Shown in pieces: positions 36,549 through 46,393 of a stretch of 64,000 nucleotides of DNA. The notes under the pieces were generated by a model. That model did not search any database and was not told the origin of the DNA. It saw only the letters and a list, made by a program, of their open reading frames with translations. Position 1 is the first letter of the stretch. Each line of letters starts with the position of its first letter. The stretch is from assembly GCF_000739875.1 (NCBI RefSeq), contig NZ_BBJR01000046.1, forward strand, positions 1 to 64,000, written 5' to 3'. This DNA comes from Comamonas aquatica NBRC 14918 (GTDB taxonomy: Bacteria; Pseudomonadota; Gammaproteobacteria; Burkholderiales; Burkholderiaceae_C). The position numbers were made by a program, and so were the translations under genes.

Positions 36549-39005
36549 TCATCCGCGCAGGCGGGCCTGCACTTGGGTTTGCAAGGCGGCAATCGCCGCC
36601 TGCATGGCGGTGTCGATGTCCACGTCGGTCAGCGATGCATCATCGCGACCCAGGGTCAGGCGCACGGCCAGGCTCTTCTCGTCCTGCGCCAGGCTACCGG
36701 GTGCCGCTTCCTCGCCGGCCTTGAGTTTCTTGGGACGGAACACGTCAAACAGCACGGCATGGCGCAGCATACCCCCGGGCACACCCGCGGCAATCGCCTG
36801 CATCACCTGGGCGTGGGTCACGGCCTCCTTGACCACCACAGCAATGTCGCGCTCCACCGCCTGGTGCTTGGCCACGGGGGCAAACACGGGCACCTGGCGG
36901 GCCAGCACGGCGTCCAGCTCCAGCTCGAACATCACCGGCGCCTGGGCCAGATCCCATTCCTGGCGCCATTGGGGGTGCAGCTCGCCGACAAAGCCGATGG
37001 CCTGGCCGTCCAGCAGCACACGGGCACAGCGGCCGGGGTGCATGGCGGGGTGCTCGGCAGGCTCGAACACGGGCTTGAGCGGTGCCAGCAGCGCTTCCAC
37101 ATCGCCCTTGACGTCGTAGAAGTCGACCTTGGCATCCACACGGCCCCACTGCAGCTGCTCGGCCGCGCCATAGGCCAGGCCGGCCACGCGCATGGGCTGG
37201 TAGAAGCCCTTGACGGTGGTGTCGGAGTCGACCACGGACGCATCCTTGAAGAACACGCGGCCCAGCTCGAACACGCGCACGCGTGGCGCCTTGCGGTCGA
37301 CGTTGAACTTCAGCACCTGCATCAGCGAGCCAATCAGGCTGGAGCGCATCACGCTCAGCTGGCTGGCAATCGGGTTCAGCAGCTTGACGGGGTCCTGGTT
37401 GCCAGCCAGTTCGGCTTCCCACTTGGCTTCCACGAACGAGAAGTTGATGGTTTCCTGGTAGCCCAGGCCGGCAAGCGCATGGCGCACGGTGTAGGGGCTG
37501 CGGCGGTTTTCCGCAAGCAGCTTGGGCGCGATGGGCGCCAGCGGCTTGGTGGTCGGCAGGTTGTCGTAGCCGATCATGCGGGCCACTTCTTCGATCAGGT
37601 CCTCTTCCAGGTTGATGTCGAAGCGGAAGGTGGGTGCGGTGACCGCAATCACGCCTTCACTGGCCACAGTGGCCGGCAGGCCCAGGCCATTCAAGGCATC
37701 CAGGCATTGCTGCTGCGTCACGGCCATGCCGATGACCTTGGCCGCACGCGCCACGCGCAGTTGCACGGTCTTGGGCGCGGGCATGTTGGGCTGCTGGTCG
37801 TCCAAGGCGCCGACCTGTGTGTCAGGCGTGCCGCAGATCTCCAGCACCAGCGCGGTGATGCGCTCGATGTGCTCGGTTGTGAACGCAGGGTCCACACCGC
37901 GCTCGAAGCGGTGGCCGGCGTCGGTCGAGAAGTTGAAGTGGCGCGAGCGCCCAGCCACGGCCTTGGGGAACCAGAACGCGGCTTCGATGTAGATGTTCTT
38001 GGTATCGTCGGACACGGCCGTGGCGTCGCCACCCATGATGCCAGCCAGCGATTCCAGGCCCTGGTCGTCGGCAATCACGCCGACCTGGAGGAAATCATCG
38101 ACCTGGATGGTGTTGCCATTGAGGAGCTTGAGCGTTTCGCCCTCCTTGCCCCAGCGCACATTCAGGCCGCCGTGAATCTTGTCCAGATCGAAGATATGGC
38201 TGGGACGGCCCAGCTCGAACATCACGTAGTTGGAGATGTCCACCAGGGGTGAAACCGCGCGCTGGCCGCAGCGCGCCAGGCGGTCCACCATCCACTGGGG
38301 CGTCTTCACCTGCGTGTTGACGTTGCGCACGATGCGGCCCGAGAAGCGGCCACACAGGTCGGTCGCCTCGATCTTCACGGGCAGCTTGTCCTGCAGTGCC
38401 ACGGCGGCGGCAGGGAAGGACAGGGCTTTGAGCGGCGTGCCGGTCAGGGCCGACAGCTCGCGCGCCACGCCGTAGACGCTCAGGCAGTGCGCCAGATTGG
38501 GCGTGAGCTTGAGCGTGAACAGCGTGTCATCCAGATTCAGGTACTCGCGCACGTTCTGCCCCAGGGGCGCATCGGCGGGGAACTCCAGCAGGCCGCTGGC
38601 GTCGTCGTCGATGCCCAGCTCCTTGGCCGAGCACAGCATGCCAAAGCTCTGCACACCGCGCAGCTTGCCGATCTTGATCTTGAAGGGCTTGCCGTCTTCG
38701 CCGGGTGGCAGCTCGGCGCCCACGGTGGCGCAAGGCACACGGATGCCCACGCGCGCGTTCGGTGCGCCGCAGACGATGTTCAGCAGCTCGGGGCCGCCCA
38801 CGTCGACCTGGCAGATGCGCAGGCGGTCGGCGTCGGGGTGCTGCACGGCTTCCTTGATTTCACCGACCACGATGCCGGTGAAGGGAGGCGCCACGGGGTC
38901 GAGTTCTTCGACTTCCAGACCAGCCATGGTCAGGGTATCGGCCAGCTCTTGGGTCGTCAGTGTCGGGTTGCAGTATTCGCGCAACCAGGATTCAGGAAAT
39001 TGCAT
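36549..39005 (-). CDS. pheT: Phenylalanyl-tRNA synthetase beta subunit
   Basis: Large subunit (818 aa) of the alpha2-beta2 enzyme that charges tRNA(Phe). Domains in order: B1 (about 1-40), an EMAP/OB-like B2 region (40-150; [20 protein letters not shown]), B3/B4 editing domain (210-390), B5 (400-475), the catalytic-like core B6/B7 (490-690; [13 protein letters not shown]) and the C-terminal ferredoxin-fold anticodon-binding domain B8 ([18 protein letters not shown]). Full length. Between pheS and ihfA in the usual order. Confidence 0.97.
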   Translation of the reverse strand: MQFPESWLREYCNPTLTTQELADTLTMAGLEVEELDPVAPPFTGIVVGEIKEAVQHPDADRLRICQVDVGGPELLNIVCGAPNARVGIRVPCATVGAELPPGEDGKPFKIKIGKLRGVQSFGMLCSAKELGIDDDASGLLEFPADAPLGQNVREYLNLDDTLFTLKLTPNLAHCLSVYGVARELSALTGTPLKALSFPAAAVALQDKLPVKIEATDLCGRFSGRIVRNVNTQVKTPQWMVDRLARCGQRAVSPLVDISNYVMFELGRPSHIFDLDKIHGGLNVRWGKEGETLKLLNGNTIQVDDFLQVGVIADDQGLESLAGIMGGDATAVSDDTKNIYIEAAFWFPKAVAGRSRHFNFSTDAGHRFERGVDPAFTTEHIERITALVLEICGTPDTQVGALDDQQPNMPAPKTVQLRVARAAKVIGMAVTQQQCLDALNGLGLPATVASEGVIAVTAPTFRFDINLEEDLIEEVARMIGYDNLPTTKPLAPIAPKLLAENRRSPYTVRHALAGLGYQETINFSFVEAKWEAELAGNQDPVKLLNPIASQLSVMRSSLIGSLMQVLKFNVDRKAPRVRVFELGRVFFKDASVVDSDTTVKGFYQPMRVAGLAYGAAEQLQWGRVDAKVDFYDVKGDVEALLAPLKPVFEPAEHPAMHPGRCARVLLDGQAIGFVGELHPQWRQEWDLAQAPVMFELELDAVLARQVPVFAPVAKHQAVERDIAVVVKEAVTHAQVMQAIAAGVPGGMLRHAVLFDVFRPKKLKAGEEAAPGSLAQDEKSLAVRLTLGRDDASLTDVDIDTAMQAAIAALQTQVQARLRG

Positions 39006-39071
39006 AGTCAGACTCTTTGGCGTTCATGCCCGTTGCACCTTGCAGGTCTGCAGCGGACTGGGCAGGCGTAC

Positions 39072-39126
39072 TTTCAAAAGCAGGAGCTGTTGGCGCGCGG
39101 TGATCAAGGATTTCCGTATCAAAACC
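39072..39126. repeat. Decayed repeat arm in the pheS-pheT spacer
   Basis: TTTCAAAAGCAGGAGCTGTTGGCGC matches one arm of the dispersed repeat; the opposite arm is not recognisable. It occupies a 166-base spacer that otherwise contains no gene. Confidence 0.4.
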
Positions 39127-39171
39127 ATCCGAAACACTTGATGGACGCGCGCAAACCGCTCACTTTATGAA

Positions 39172-40224
39172 TTACTGGAACTGCGACAGGAAACGGATGT
39201 CGCCGTCGAAGAACAGGCGCAGGTCGTTCACGCCATAACGCAGCATGGTCAGGCGATCGGGGCCCATGCCAAAGGCAAAGCCGATGTACTTTTCGGGGTC
39301 CAGCCCCATGTTGCGCACCACGTTGGGGTGCACCTGGCCGGAGCCGGCCACTTCCAGCCAGCGACCGGCCAGCGGGCCGCTCTGGAACTGGATGTCGATT
39401 TCGGCCGAAGGCTCGGTGAACGGGAAGAAGCTGGGGCGGAAGCGCAGCACCAGGTCGTCCGATTCAAAGAAGGTCTTGCAGAAGTCGGTGAACACGACCT
39501 TCAGGTCCTTGAAGCTCACGTTCTCGCCGATCCACAGGCCTTCGCACTGGTGGAACATGGGCGAGTGCGTGGCGTCCGAGTCCACACGGTAGGTGCGGCC
39601 GGGGGCAATGACGCGGATCTCGGGCATGGACTGCCCGGCATCGAGCGCATTGCGGTATTGCTTGACGTGCTGCACGGCATGGCGCACCTGCATCGGGCTG
39701 GTGTGCGTGCGCAGCAGGTTGGGCGCGTGCTGCGTGCCGCCTTCCACGTAGAAGGTGTCATGCATGGAGCGCGCGGGGTGGTCTTCCGGCGTGTTCAGCG
39801 CCGTAAAGTTGAACCAGTCGGATTCGATCTCGGGGCCTTCGGCCACGTCAAAGCCCATGGAGCCAAAGATGCCCTCGATGCGCTCCATCGTCACGGACAC
39901 GGGGTGCAAACCGCCCGTGCCGCGGCGGCGGCCCGGCAGGGTCACGTCCAGCACTTCGGCCTTCAGGTGGGCCTGCAGCTCGGCATCGGCCAGCGCCTTG
40001 CGGCGCGCGGTCAGGGCCGCTTCGATCGCCTGCTTGGCCACATTGATGGCAGCGCCACGCGACTTTTTCTCTTCGACGGAAAGCTGCGCCATGCCCTTCA
40101 TGAGCTCGGTCATCTTGCCCGACTTGCCCAGAAACTGCGCCTTGGCATTTTCCAGATCAGCGGGGGTGTGGGCCTGCGCAAACAACTGCTGCGCGCTTTC
40201 GACCAGAGAATCCAACTCGTTCAT
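39172..40224 (-). CDS. pheS: Phenylalanyl-tRNA synthetase alpha subunit
   Basis: Catalytic subunit of 350 aa. An N-terminal coiled coil (about 1-85) binds tRNA; the class II core has motif 2 around [16 protein letters not shown], motif 3 [18 protein letters not shown] and the phenylalanine pocket [16 protein letters not shown]. Length matches the family. It is preceded by a hairpin with T-run (40255-40288) and followed by pheT, 166 bases away. Confidence 0.97.
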   Translation of the reverse strand: MNELDSLVESAQQLFAQAHTPADLENAKAQFLGKSGKMTELMKGMAQLSVEEKKSRGAAINVAKQAIEAALTARRKALADAELQAHLKAEVLDVTLPGRRRGTGGLHPVSVTMERIEGIFGSMGFDVAEGPEIESDWFNFTALNTPEDHPARSMHDTFYVEGGTQHAPNLLRTHTSPMQVRHAVQHVKQYRNALDAGQSMPEIRVIAPGRTYRVDSDATHSPMFHQCEGLWIGENVSFKDLKVVFTDFCKTFFESDDLVLRFRPSFFPFTEPSAEIDIQFQSGPLAGRWLEVAGSGQVHPNVVRNMGLDPEKYIGFAFGMGPDRLTMLRYGVNDLRLFFDGDIRFLSQFQ

Positions 40225-40254
40225 ATCGACTCTTTATCGACTTGTAAAAATAAA

Positions 40255-40288
40255 CAAGGGCTAGTGCCTTTTCAAGCCCTAGCCCTTG
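40255..40288 (-). terminator. Terminator-like hairpin before pheS
   Basis: CAAGGGCTAG and CTAGCCCTTG form a perfect ten-base stem around a 14-base loop; on the minus strand TTTATTTTT follows, 30 bases before pheS. It could reduce read-through from rplT into pheST. No phenylalanine-rich leader peptide was found. Confidence 0.6.
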
Positions 40289-40336
40289 CCGTTTGTGCGC
40301 TAGCAGCTACCCGAAGAGTAGCAACCAACCGTTAAC

Positions 40337-40699
40337 TTAAGCAGCAGCCAGCTTGGCCTTCACTTGGTCAACGATGCTGCTGAAAGCAGCCTTGTCGTGC
40401 ACAGCGATATCGGCCAGCATCTTGCGGTCGATTTCGATGGAAGCCTTCTTCAGGCCGTTGGCGAACTGGCTGTAAGTCAGGCCCAGTTCACGTGCAGCGG
40501 CGTTGATACGGGCGATCCACAGCTGGCGGAACACGCGCTTCTTGGTACGACGGTCACGGTAGGCGTATTGGCCTGCCTTCATCACCGCCTGCTTGGCGAC
40601 GCGGAAGACGTTACCGCGACGACCGCGGAAACCCTTGGACAGGGTCAGAACTTTTTTGTGACGGGCACGAGCCGTTACACCACGTTTGACGCGAGGCAT
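40337..40699 (-). CDS. rplT: 50S ribosomal protein L20
   Basis: Basic protein of 120 aa that nucleates early 50S assembly and in other bacteria represses its own operon translation. The N-terminus [18 protein letters not shown] and the core [36 protein letters not shown] are the standard signatures. It lies 26 bases after rpmI on the same strand. Confidence 0.98.
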   Translation of the reverse strand: MPRVKRGVTARARHKKVLTLSKGFRGRRGNVFRVAKQAVMKAGQYAYRDRRTKKRVFRQLWIARINAAARELGLTYSQFANGLKKASIEIDRKMLADIAVHDKAAFSSIVDQVKAKLAAA

Positions 40700-40725
40700 G
40701 TGTTTTCTCCTAGTTCGTCAGTGAA

Positions 40726-40929
40726 TTACAGACCAGCGCCAGGCAACATCTTTGCGATGGAGCCCATATCGCCTTCATGCACGGAAGTGATGCCACGCAG
40801 GTGGCGCTTGTTCTTCGTGCTCTTCTTGGTCAAGATGTGACGCTTGAAGGCTTGACCGCGCTTGACGGTACCACCGGGACGAACGCGAAAACGCTTCTTC
40901 GCGCTGCTCTTGGTCTTCATTTTGGGCAT
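40726..40929 (-). CDS. rpmI: 50S ribosomal protein L35
   Basis: Small basic protein of 67 aa, family hallmark [18 protein letters not shown] and [16 protein letters not shown]. Start 40929. It is preceded by a hairpin with T-run between infC and itself, and followed by rplT. Confidence 0.98.
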   Translation of the reverse strand: MPKMKTKSSAKKRFRVRPGGTVKRGQAFKRHILTKKSTKNKRHLRGITSVHEGDMGSIAKMLPGAGL

Positions 40930-41056
40930 GTGAATGCTCCTGTTTGTTGTGCTCGTGAGGCGTTGTGGCAACCCTGCCCCAACTTGTAGGCCCCGAGACA
41001 CTTCTGGGTGCTGGCTTGCGCCGGCTTTTACAGCTTTGGAAGCTGCAAAACGAAAA

Positions 41057-41080
41057 CCTGCCCTTGCGGGCAGGCTCCCG
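41057..41080 (-). terminator. Terminator-like hairpin between infC and rpmI
   Basis: CCTGCCC and GGGCAGG pair; on the minus strand TTTTCGTTTT follows, about 15 bases beyond the infC stop. It may partly end transcription and set the infC to ribosomal-protein ratio. Confidence 0.6.
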
Positions 41081-41094
41081 AAAAACAATTCATT

Positions 41095-41688
41095 TTACGC
41101 GGTTTGTGCGCCCGTGTCTGCGGCAGGCTTGCCACCGGCAGGCTTTTTGCGCGCAGGAGCGATCATCATCACCATCTGGCGGCCTTCCAGCTTGGGGAAT
41201 TGCTCCACCTGGATGGAGTCCGCCAGCTCGTCGCGCAGACGATTCAGCAGATCCAGACCCAGTTGCTGGTGCGTGATTTCACGGCCGCGGAAACGCAGGG
41301 TCACCTTGACCTTGTCGCCGTCCGCCAGGAAACGGCGAATGTTGCGCAGCTTGATGTTGTAGTCGCCATCATCGGTACCTGGGCGGAATTTCACCTCCTT
41401 GATATCGATCACGGTCTGCTTGGCCTTGGCTTCCGCCGCCTTCTTCTGCTCTTGGTACTTGAACTTGCCGTAGTCCATCAAGCGGCATACGGGCGGCGTT
41501 GCCGTTGCGGCAATTTCCACCAGATCAACGTCCAAATCACCGGCCATGCGCAATGCTTCCTGCAAGGAAACAATGCCCAGGGGCTCATTCTCAGGACCCG
41601 ACAGACGCACTTCAGGCGCCATGATTTCACGGTTCAGACGGTGTTTGCGTTCCTCGCGGTGGCGACGGTCACGGAATTCTGTAGCTAT
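41095..41688 (-). CDS. infC: Translation initiation factor IF-3, AUA start
   Basis: IF-3 of 197 aa, which checks start codons on the 30S subunit and prevents premature 50S joining. N-domain (about 10-80) with [21 protein letters not shown], linker and C-domain with [20 protein letters not shown] and [14 protein letters not shown]. No ATG, GTG or TTG fits: the family N-terminus [17 protein letters not shown] directly follows an ATA codon (41688-41686), itself eight bases after AGGG. The only alternative, GTG at 41697, falls inside that Shine-Dalgarno sequence. A non-standard start is the classical basis of IF-3 autoregulation. Confidence 0.95.
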   Translation of the reverse strand: MATEFRDRRHREERKHRLNREIMAPEVRLSGPENEPLGIVSLQEALRMAGDLDVDLVEIAATATPPVCRLMDYGKFKYQEQKKAAEAKAKQTVIDIKEVKFRPGTDDGDYNIKLRNIRRFLADGDKVKVTLRFRGREITHQQLGLDLLNRLRDELADSIQVEQFPKLEGRQMVMMIAPARKKPAGGKPAADTGAQTA

Positions 41689-41700
41689 GGCTTTCACCCT
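41686..41700 (-). promoter_or_regulatory. infC ribosome binding site with ATA initiation codon
   Basis: Minus strand AGGGTGAAAGCC then ATA. The spacing from AGGG and the conserved protein N-terminus both point to ATA as the start; IF-3 discriminates against such codons, so the site should be self-repressing. Confidence 0.75.
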
Positions 41701-41711
41701 AAATTGAAAAC

Positions 41712-41728
41712 GCTACGAAAAGCGTAGC
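41712..41728 (-). repeat. Hairpin in the thrS-infC spacer
   Basis: GCTACG-AAAAG-CGTAGC, followed on the minus strand by GTTTTCAATTT, just before the infC ribosome binding site. It could be a weak terminator or a remnant of the dispersed repeat (TAGCTGC lies beside it). Confidence 0.45.
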
Positions 41729-41774
41729 TGCTTGCATTGATGAGATCGGCGCGGACTGGCCGCGCCTTACTGCA

Positions 41775-43694
41775 TCAGACTTTGTTGTGGATATCGCTGG
41801 TCAGCAGTTCAATGAACGCCTCCACCGACATGACGCCCAAGTCCTTGTTACCTCGGGCACGCACAGCGACGGTGCCTGCCGCTTTTTCCTTGTCGCCGGC
41901 GACCAGGATGTAAGGCAGCTTCTGCAATGCATGCTCGCGTATTTTATACGTGATCTTTTCGTTGCGCAGATCAGACACGACCTTAAGGCTTTGATGGGGC
42001 AATGCTTTTTGCACCTTTGCCACAACTTCCTTCACGTAATCGGCCTGTGCGTCCGTGATGTTGAGCACCGCCACCTGCTCTGGCGCCAGCCACACGGGCA
42101 AGGCGCCCGCGTACTGTTCGACCAAAATACCGATGAAACGCTCCAGCGAACCGACGATGGCACGGTGCAGCATCACGGGGCGGTGGCGTGCGCCATCTTC
42201 GCCCACGTACTCGGCATCCAGACGCTCCGGCATAGAGAAGTCCACCTGGATGGTGCCGCACTGCCACTGGCGACCCAACGCATCCTTGAGGGTGTACTCG
42301 ATCTTGGGGCCGTAGAAGGCACCATCGCCCACCGCGATCTGGTAGTCGCAACCCGATGCCTTCAGTGCATCGAACAAGGCCTTTTCGGCCTTGTCCCAGA
42401 TCTCGTCCGAGCCGATGCGTGCTGCGGGGCGGGTGGCCACCTTGTAGATAATGTCGATGAAGCCGAAGTCGGCATACACCTTCTGCACCAGCTGGTTGAA
42501 GTTCAGCACTTCCTGCTGGATCTGGTCTTCGGTACAGAAGATGTGACCATCGTCCTGCGTGAAGCCGCGCACGCGCATGATGCCGTGCAAGCCGCCAGTG
42601 GGCTCATTGCGGTGGCACTGGCCGAATTCACCATAGCGCAGCGGCAATTCGCGGTAGCTCTTGATGCCCTGCTTGAAGATCAGGATGTGCCCGGGGCAGT
42701 TCATGGGCTTCAAGGCGTAGTCGCGCTTCTCGGACTCCGTCACGAACATGTTGTCGCGGTACTTGTCCCAGTGACCGGTCTTCTCCCATAGCGTCTTGTC
42801 CAGGATCTGGGGACCCTTGACTTCTTCGTAGCAGTTGTCGCGGTAGATGCGGCGCATGTACTGCTCCACCTCCTGCCACACGCGCCAGCCCTTGGGGTGC
42901 CAGAACACAGTGCCGGGCGAGCATTCATCGATGTGGTAGAGGCCCAGCTCGCGCCCCAGGCGGCGATGGTCGCGCTTTTCAGCTTCCTCGATGCGGGTGA
43001 TGTAAGCCTGCAGGTCCTTCTTGTCGGCCCAGGCTGTGCCGTACACACGCTGCAGCTGCTCGTTCTTGGCATCGCCACGCCAGTAGGCACCTGCCAGCTT
43101 GGTCAGTTTGAAGACCTTCAGGAAACGGGTATTGGGCACGTGGGGGCCACGGCACATATCGACGTATTCCTGGTGGTAGTACAAGCCCATGGCCTGCTCG
43201 TCCGGCATGTCCTCAACCAGACGCAGCTTGTAGTCTTCGCCACGCTCCTGGAACACCTTGATGACGTCGGCGCGCGGGGTCATCTTCTTGATCACGTCAT
43301 AGTCCTGCGCGATCAACTCCTTCATACGCGCTTCAATCGCCGCCATATCTTCGGGCGTGAAGGGACGCTCGTACGAGATGTCGTAATAAAAGCCTTCGTC
43401 GATCACAGGGCCGATCACCATCTTGGCGGTCGGATACAGCTGCTTGACGGCATGCCCCACCAAGTGGGCACAGGAGTGGCGAATGATGTCCAGTCCGTCC
43501 TGGTCCTTCGGCGTGATGATTTGCAGCTGCGCGTCTTGCTCGATCAGATCGCAGGCATCCACCAAACGGCCATTGACCTTGCCAGCCACCGTGTTTTTGG
43601 CCAGGCCAGGACCAATCGATGCAGCCACCTGCATGGGCGTGACAGGGCCGTCAAATTCGCGTTGCGAGCCGTCTGGAAGTGTGATCTTTAGCAT
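41775..43694 (-). CDS. thrS: Threonyl-tRNA synthetase
   Basis: Class II synthetase of 639 aa that charges tRNA(Thr). Domain order: TGS (about 1-62, [19 protein letters not shown]), editing domain (65-225) with [14 protein letters not shown] and the HxxxH/C zinc set, catalytic core (245-535) with motif 2 around [20 protein letters not shown] and motif 3 [13 protein letters not shown], and the anticodon-binding domain (540-639). Start 43694. Its leader carries a threonine-rich mini-ORF and a terminator hairpin. It heads the infC-rpmI-rplT-pheST-ihfA cluster. Confidence 0.97.
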   Translation of the reverse strand: MLKITLPDGSQREFDGPVTPMQVAASIGPGLAKNTVAGKVNGRLVDACDLIEQDAQLQIITPKDQDGLDIIRHSCAHLVGHAVKQLYPTAKMVIGPVIDEGFYYDISYERPFTPEDMAAIEARMKELIAQDYDVIKKMTPRADVIKVFQERGEDYKLRLVEDMPDEQAMGLYYHQEYVDMCRGPHVPNTRFLKVFKLTKLAGAYWRGDAKNEQLQRVYGTAWADKKDLQAYITRIEEAEKRDHRRLGRELGLYHIDECSPGTVFWHPKGWRVWQEVEQYMRRIYRDNCYEEVKGPQILDKTLWEKTGHWDKYRDNMFVTESEKRDYALKPMNCPGHILIFKQGIKSYRELPLRYGEFGQCHRNEPTGGLHGIMRVRGFTQDDGHIFCTEDQIQQEVLNFNQLVQKVYADFGFIDIIYKVATRPAARIGSDEIWDKAEKALFDALKASGCDYQIAVGDGAFYGPKIEYTLKDALGRQWQCGTIQVDFSMPERLDAEYVGEDGARHRPVMLHRAIVGSLERFIGILVEQYAGALPVWLAPEQVAVLNITDAQADYVKEVVAKVQKALPHQSLKVVSDLRNEKITYKIREHALQKLPYILVAGDKEKAAGTVAVRARGNKDLGVMSVEAFIELLTSDIHNKV

Positions 43695-43738
43695 GAAAAT
43701 CCTTGGAAACTTGTCTGTGACAGAAGCGCGCAGTGACT

Positions 43739-43768
43739 GAAAAAACAAAGCGCGGACATGTCCGCGCT
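43739..43768 (-). terminator. Attenuator-like terminator in the thrS leader
   Basis: AGCGCGGACATGTCCGCGCT, a perfect 20-base palindrome, followed on the minus strand by TTGTTTTTTC and then the thrS ribosome binding region about 45 bases later. It sits between the thrS start and a threonine-rich leader ORF. Confidence 0.8.
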
Positions 43769-43808
43769 GAAGGGGCCAACAACTGTAGGCAGGCGCGAAC
43801 ACACAGCC

Positions 43809-43853
43809 TCAATGGCTGCGAGAGAACTCCGTGCTCGTCGTTCGCGGTGTCAT
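43809..43853 (-). CDS. Putative thrS leader peptide (14 aa, four Thr)
   Basis: ATG at 43853 opens MTPRTTSTEFSRSH and stops with TGA at 43809. Four of 14 residues are threonine (codons 2, 5, 6 and 8: ACA, ACG, ACG, ACG). The peptide ends 40 bases before a strong terminator hairpin. CGCGAA in codons 3-5 can pair with TTCGCG further on (minus strand near 43799-43794), and that segment can alternatively pair with the left arm of the terminator, giving the usual 1:2, 2:3, 3:4 choice of amino-acid attenuators. The AAAGG upstream is an acceptable Shine-Dalgarno sequence. Confidence 0.65.
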   Translation of the reverse strand: MTPRTTSTEFSRSH

Positions 43854-43915
43854 AACCAGATTGCCTTTCTCGCTCTTGTTGATTAAGTATTTGCGCATTT
43901 TAACGCTGCAACAAC

Positions 43916-43944
43916 AAAAAAGCCCGCAGTCAACGACTGCAGGC
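43916..43944 (-). terminator. Intrinsic terminator of aceA
   Basis: GCCTGCAGTC-GTT-GACTGCGGGC (one mismatch) followed by six Ts on the minus strand, 60 bases beyond the aceA stop and just before the thrS leader. Confidence 0.85.
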
Positions 43945-44006
43945 CAAGCCATATCACCCCCAACCGGCGCAGAACCCCACCTTGCTCTGCGCCGGCAGGT
44001 GCTCAA

Positions 44007-45338
44007 TCAGTGGAACTGCTCTTCTTCGGTCGAGCCGGTCAGCGCCTTGACCGAGGACGAACCACCCTGGATCACGGTGGTCACGTCGTCGAAGTAACCT
44101 GCGCCCACTTCCTGCTGGTGCGACACGAAGGTGTAGCCCAGTTCGCGGGCGGCGAATTCAGGCTCCTGCACCATTTCCACGTAGTGTTTCATGCCTTCGC
44201 CGCGGGCATAGGCGTGGGCGAACTTGAAGGTGTTGTACCAGTTGCTGTGGATGCCAGCCAGCGTGATGAACTGATACTTGTAACCCAGTGCCGACAGGTC
44301 TTCCTGGAAAGAAGCGATCTGGCTGTCGTTGAGGTTCTTCTTCCAGTTGAACGAAGGCGAGCAGTTGTACGACAGCAGCTTGCCTGGGCAGGCAGCGTGC
44401 ACGGCCTGTGCGAATTCACGGGCAAAGCCAATGTCGGGCACACCGGTTTCGCACCAGACCAGATCCGCATAAGGTGCGTAGGCCACGCCACGGCTGATCG
44501 CCTGCTCCAGACCGTTCTTGACGCGGTAGAAACCTTCCTGGGTGCGCTCGCCAGTCAGGAACGGCTGGTCGTTGGCATCGTGGTTGCTGGTGATCAGGTT
44601 GGCGGCCTCGGCATCGGTACGGGCCAGGACGATGGTGGGCACACCCATCACGTCGGCAGCGAAGCGCGCGGCGATCAGCTTCTCGCAGGCTTCCTGCGTG
44701 GGCACCAGCACCTTGCCACCCATGTGGCCGCATTTCTTCACGGCTGCCAGCTGGTCTTCGAAGTGCACACCGGCAGCGCCAGCGGCAATCATGTTCTTCA
44801 TCAATTCGAAGGCGTTCAGCACGCCGCCGAAGCCGGCTTCGGCATCAGCCACGATGGGCAGGAAGTAGTCGATGAACTCCTTGTCGCCAGGATTGATGCC
44901 ACGGCCCCATTGGATTTCGTCAGCACGCTTGAAGGTGTTGTTGATGCGGCGCACCATGGTAGGCACCGAGTCGTAAGCGTACAGCGACTGGTCGGGGTAC
45001 ATGGTTTCGGAAGTGTTGCCGTCTGCAGCCACTTGCCAGCCCGACAGATACACCGCTTCCAGCCCTGCCTTCGCCTGTTGCATGGCCTGGCCTGCAGAAA
45101 TCGCGCCGAAGGCGTTCACATAGCCCTTCTTGGCACCACCGTTGATCTTTTCCCACAGCTTGGCTGCGCCGCGCTGGGCCAGGGTGTACTCAGGCTGCAG
45201 GCTGCCACGCAGGCGCACCACGTCGGCAGCGGTATAGCCACGCTTCACACCTTTCCAGCGGGGGTTTTGCGCCCAATCCTTTTCCAGGGCGGCGATCTGC
45301 TGTTCACGGCTGAGTTGTTGGTTCAGGGATTCAGGCAT
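44007..45338 (-). CDS. aceA: Isocitrate lyase
   Basis: Glyoxylate-shunt enzyme of 443 aa that splits isocitrate into glyoxylate and succinate, needed on acetate and fatty acids. The active-site loop KKCGHMGGK (about 200-208) holds the catalytic Cys; also visible are [34 protein letters not shown] and [14 protein letters not shown]. Length matches group I enzymes (434 in E. coli). Malate synthase is not adjacent. Upstream lie two related palindromes that may be its operator. Confidence 0.96.
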   Translation of the reverse strand: MPESLNQQLSREQQIAALEKDWAQNPRWKGVKRGYTAADVVRLRGSLQPEYTLAQRGAAKLWEKINGGAKKGYVNAFGAISAGQAMQQAKAGLEAVYLSGWQVAADGNTSETMYPDQSLYAYDSVPTMVRRINNTFKRADEIQWGRGINPGDKEFIDYFLPIVADAEAGFGGVLNAFELMKNMIAAGAAGVHFEDQLAAVKKCGHMGGKVLVPTQEACEKLIAARFAADVMGVPTIVLARTDAEAANLITSNHDANDQPFLTGERTQEGFYRVKNGLEQAISRGVAYAPYADLVWCETGVPDIGFAREFAQAVHAACPGKLLSYNCSPSFNWKKNLNDSQIASFQEDLSALGYKYQFITLAGIHSNWYNTFKFAHAYARGEGMKHYVEMVQEPEFAARELGYTFVSHQQEVGAGYFDDVTTVIQGGSSSVKALTGSTEEEQFH

Positions 45339-45416
45339 GGTGGGTCTCCAGTTAAAAGTCAGTCAATGGTCCGAACTTGGGCGCCGATTTCTTGTCGGCC
45401 TGGAGATAAATTTAAG

Positions 45417-45460
45417 TCTTATAGAAGAGTTAATCAAGCTCTTATGTCTTATACAAGACA
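45417..45460. promoter_or_regulatory. Paired palindromes upstream of aceA
   Basis: TGTCTTATACAAGACA (45445-45460) is a perfect palindrome apart from its centre; a second, imperfect unit TCTTATAGAAGA starts at 45417. Their cores TCTTATA(C/G)AAGA are 30 bases apart, three helical turns, in the 280-base AT-rich gap before aceA. A dimeric repressor or activator binding in tandem is the simplest reading; the factor is unknown. Confidence 0.6.
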
Positions 45461-45618
45461 AATATTTTTACCATTAAAAATCAATTACTTGCACATAAAT
45501 TTCTCAATGCAAAATCAAATTCTTATCCGTGAAATTTTTTATTGCATTGCAACATTGAGGAATTTTGCAATATGAAAACACATCCTTGCCAAGTGAAAAT
45601 TGCGGCTGAAAGGCTGAT

Positions 45619-46128
45619 TCAGCTTGCGGCCATGTGCACCGGCCCATGTGTCACAACCACCCCGTCTTCATCCGCATACAGCCAGTCCCCCGGACGCACG
45701 GGCACGCCCGCCACCATCACCGCTACATCCTTTTGGCCTTCGCCGCGCTTTTCGGTGGGCATGGGCATCAGACCCAGAGCCATGATGCCCACCTCCGCAA
45801 TGCGCAACTCCGCGACGTCACGCACACACCCATCAACCACCACCCCCGCCCAGCCGTTGCGCGCCGCTGCCGCTGCGAGGTTGCCTCCCACCAGCGCCTT
45901 GCGCAGGGACCCGCCGCCGTCCACCACCAAGACCCGCCCGTTCCCGGCAGAGTCCACCGCCTGCTTGACCAGGCTGTTGTCCTCAAAGCACTTCACGGTG
46001 ACCACGGGACCCGCAAACTGCCGCCGCCCCCCATAGTGGTGAAACACCGGCGGCAACACCCTGAAGGCCCCAACGTCCTCGCTCTTGTGGGCGTCGCACA
46101 GGTCACAGGTCTGAAAATTGACTGACAT
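45619..46128 (-). CDS. rraA: RraA family protein (ribonuclease E inhibitor-like)
   Basis: Protein of 169 aa in the RraA/MenG-like family. TCDLCDAHKSEDVGAFRVLP at the start, VVDGGGSLRKALVGGNLA and GVVVDGCVRDVAEL are conserved. In E. coli RraA binds RNase E and lowers its activity; related proteins are 4-hydroxy-4-methyl-2-oxoglutarate aldolases, and DGGG-x20-GCVRD type residues of that activity are present, so the biochemical role is open. Start ATG 46128 with AGGAG upstream; the GTG at 46131 is rejected. Confidence 0.9.
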   Translation of the reverse strand: MSVNFQTCDLCDAHKSEDVGAFRVLPPVFHHYGGRRQFAGPVVTVKCFEDNSLVKQAVDSAGNGRVLVVDGGGSLRKALVGGNLAAAAARNGWAGVVVDGCVRDVAELRIAEVGIMALGLMPMPTEKRGEGQKDVAVMVAGVPVRPGDWLYADEDGVVVTHGPVHMAAS

Positions 46129-46393
46129 CACATCTCCTCTTGCGGGCAGGTCAACGCCCTTGGTTTGATTCTGGATTCACACAGAGGCATGCTCCCATTT
46201 CTTGGGCGGACTGGAAAGAAACGGTACGCTTTTGCTTCAAGACGTGCTCTGTTGCAACAACTCTGGTGAAAAAAACTGGTTCGCCCGCTTGGAAAGCCTA
46301 ATTTTTCCCATTAGCATCAGGCTCAACCAGTCTTGGCGCAGGCCTACGCCCCACCAAGCTGGCACAACACCCATCCCAACAAGGAAAGCAAAC

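Noticed and set aside
36531-38252. A 573-codon plus-strand frame opposite pheT
   Set aside because: Lies wholly antisense to pheT, with no family signature.
40225-40336. A phenylalanine leader peptide before pheS
   Set aside because: No short ORF with repeated Phe codons precedes the hairpin in any frame.
41695-41697. GTG as the infC start
   Set aside because: It falls within the Shine-Dalgarno sequence and adds three residues absent from the family.
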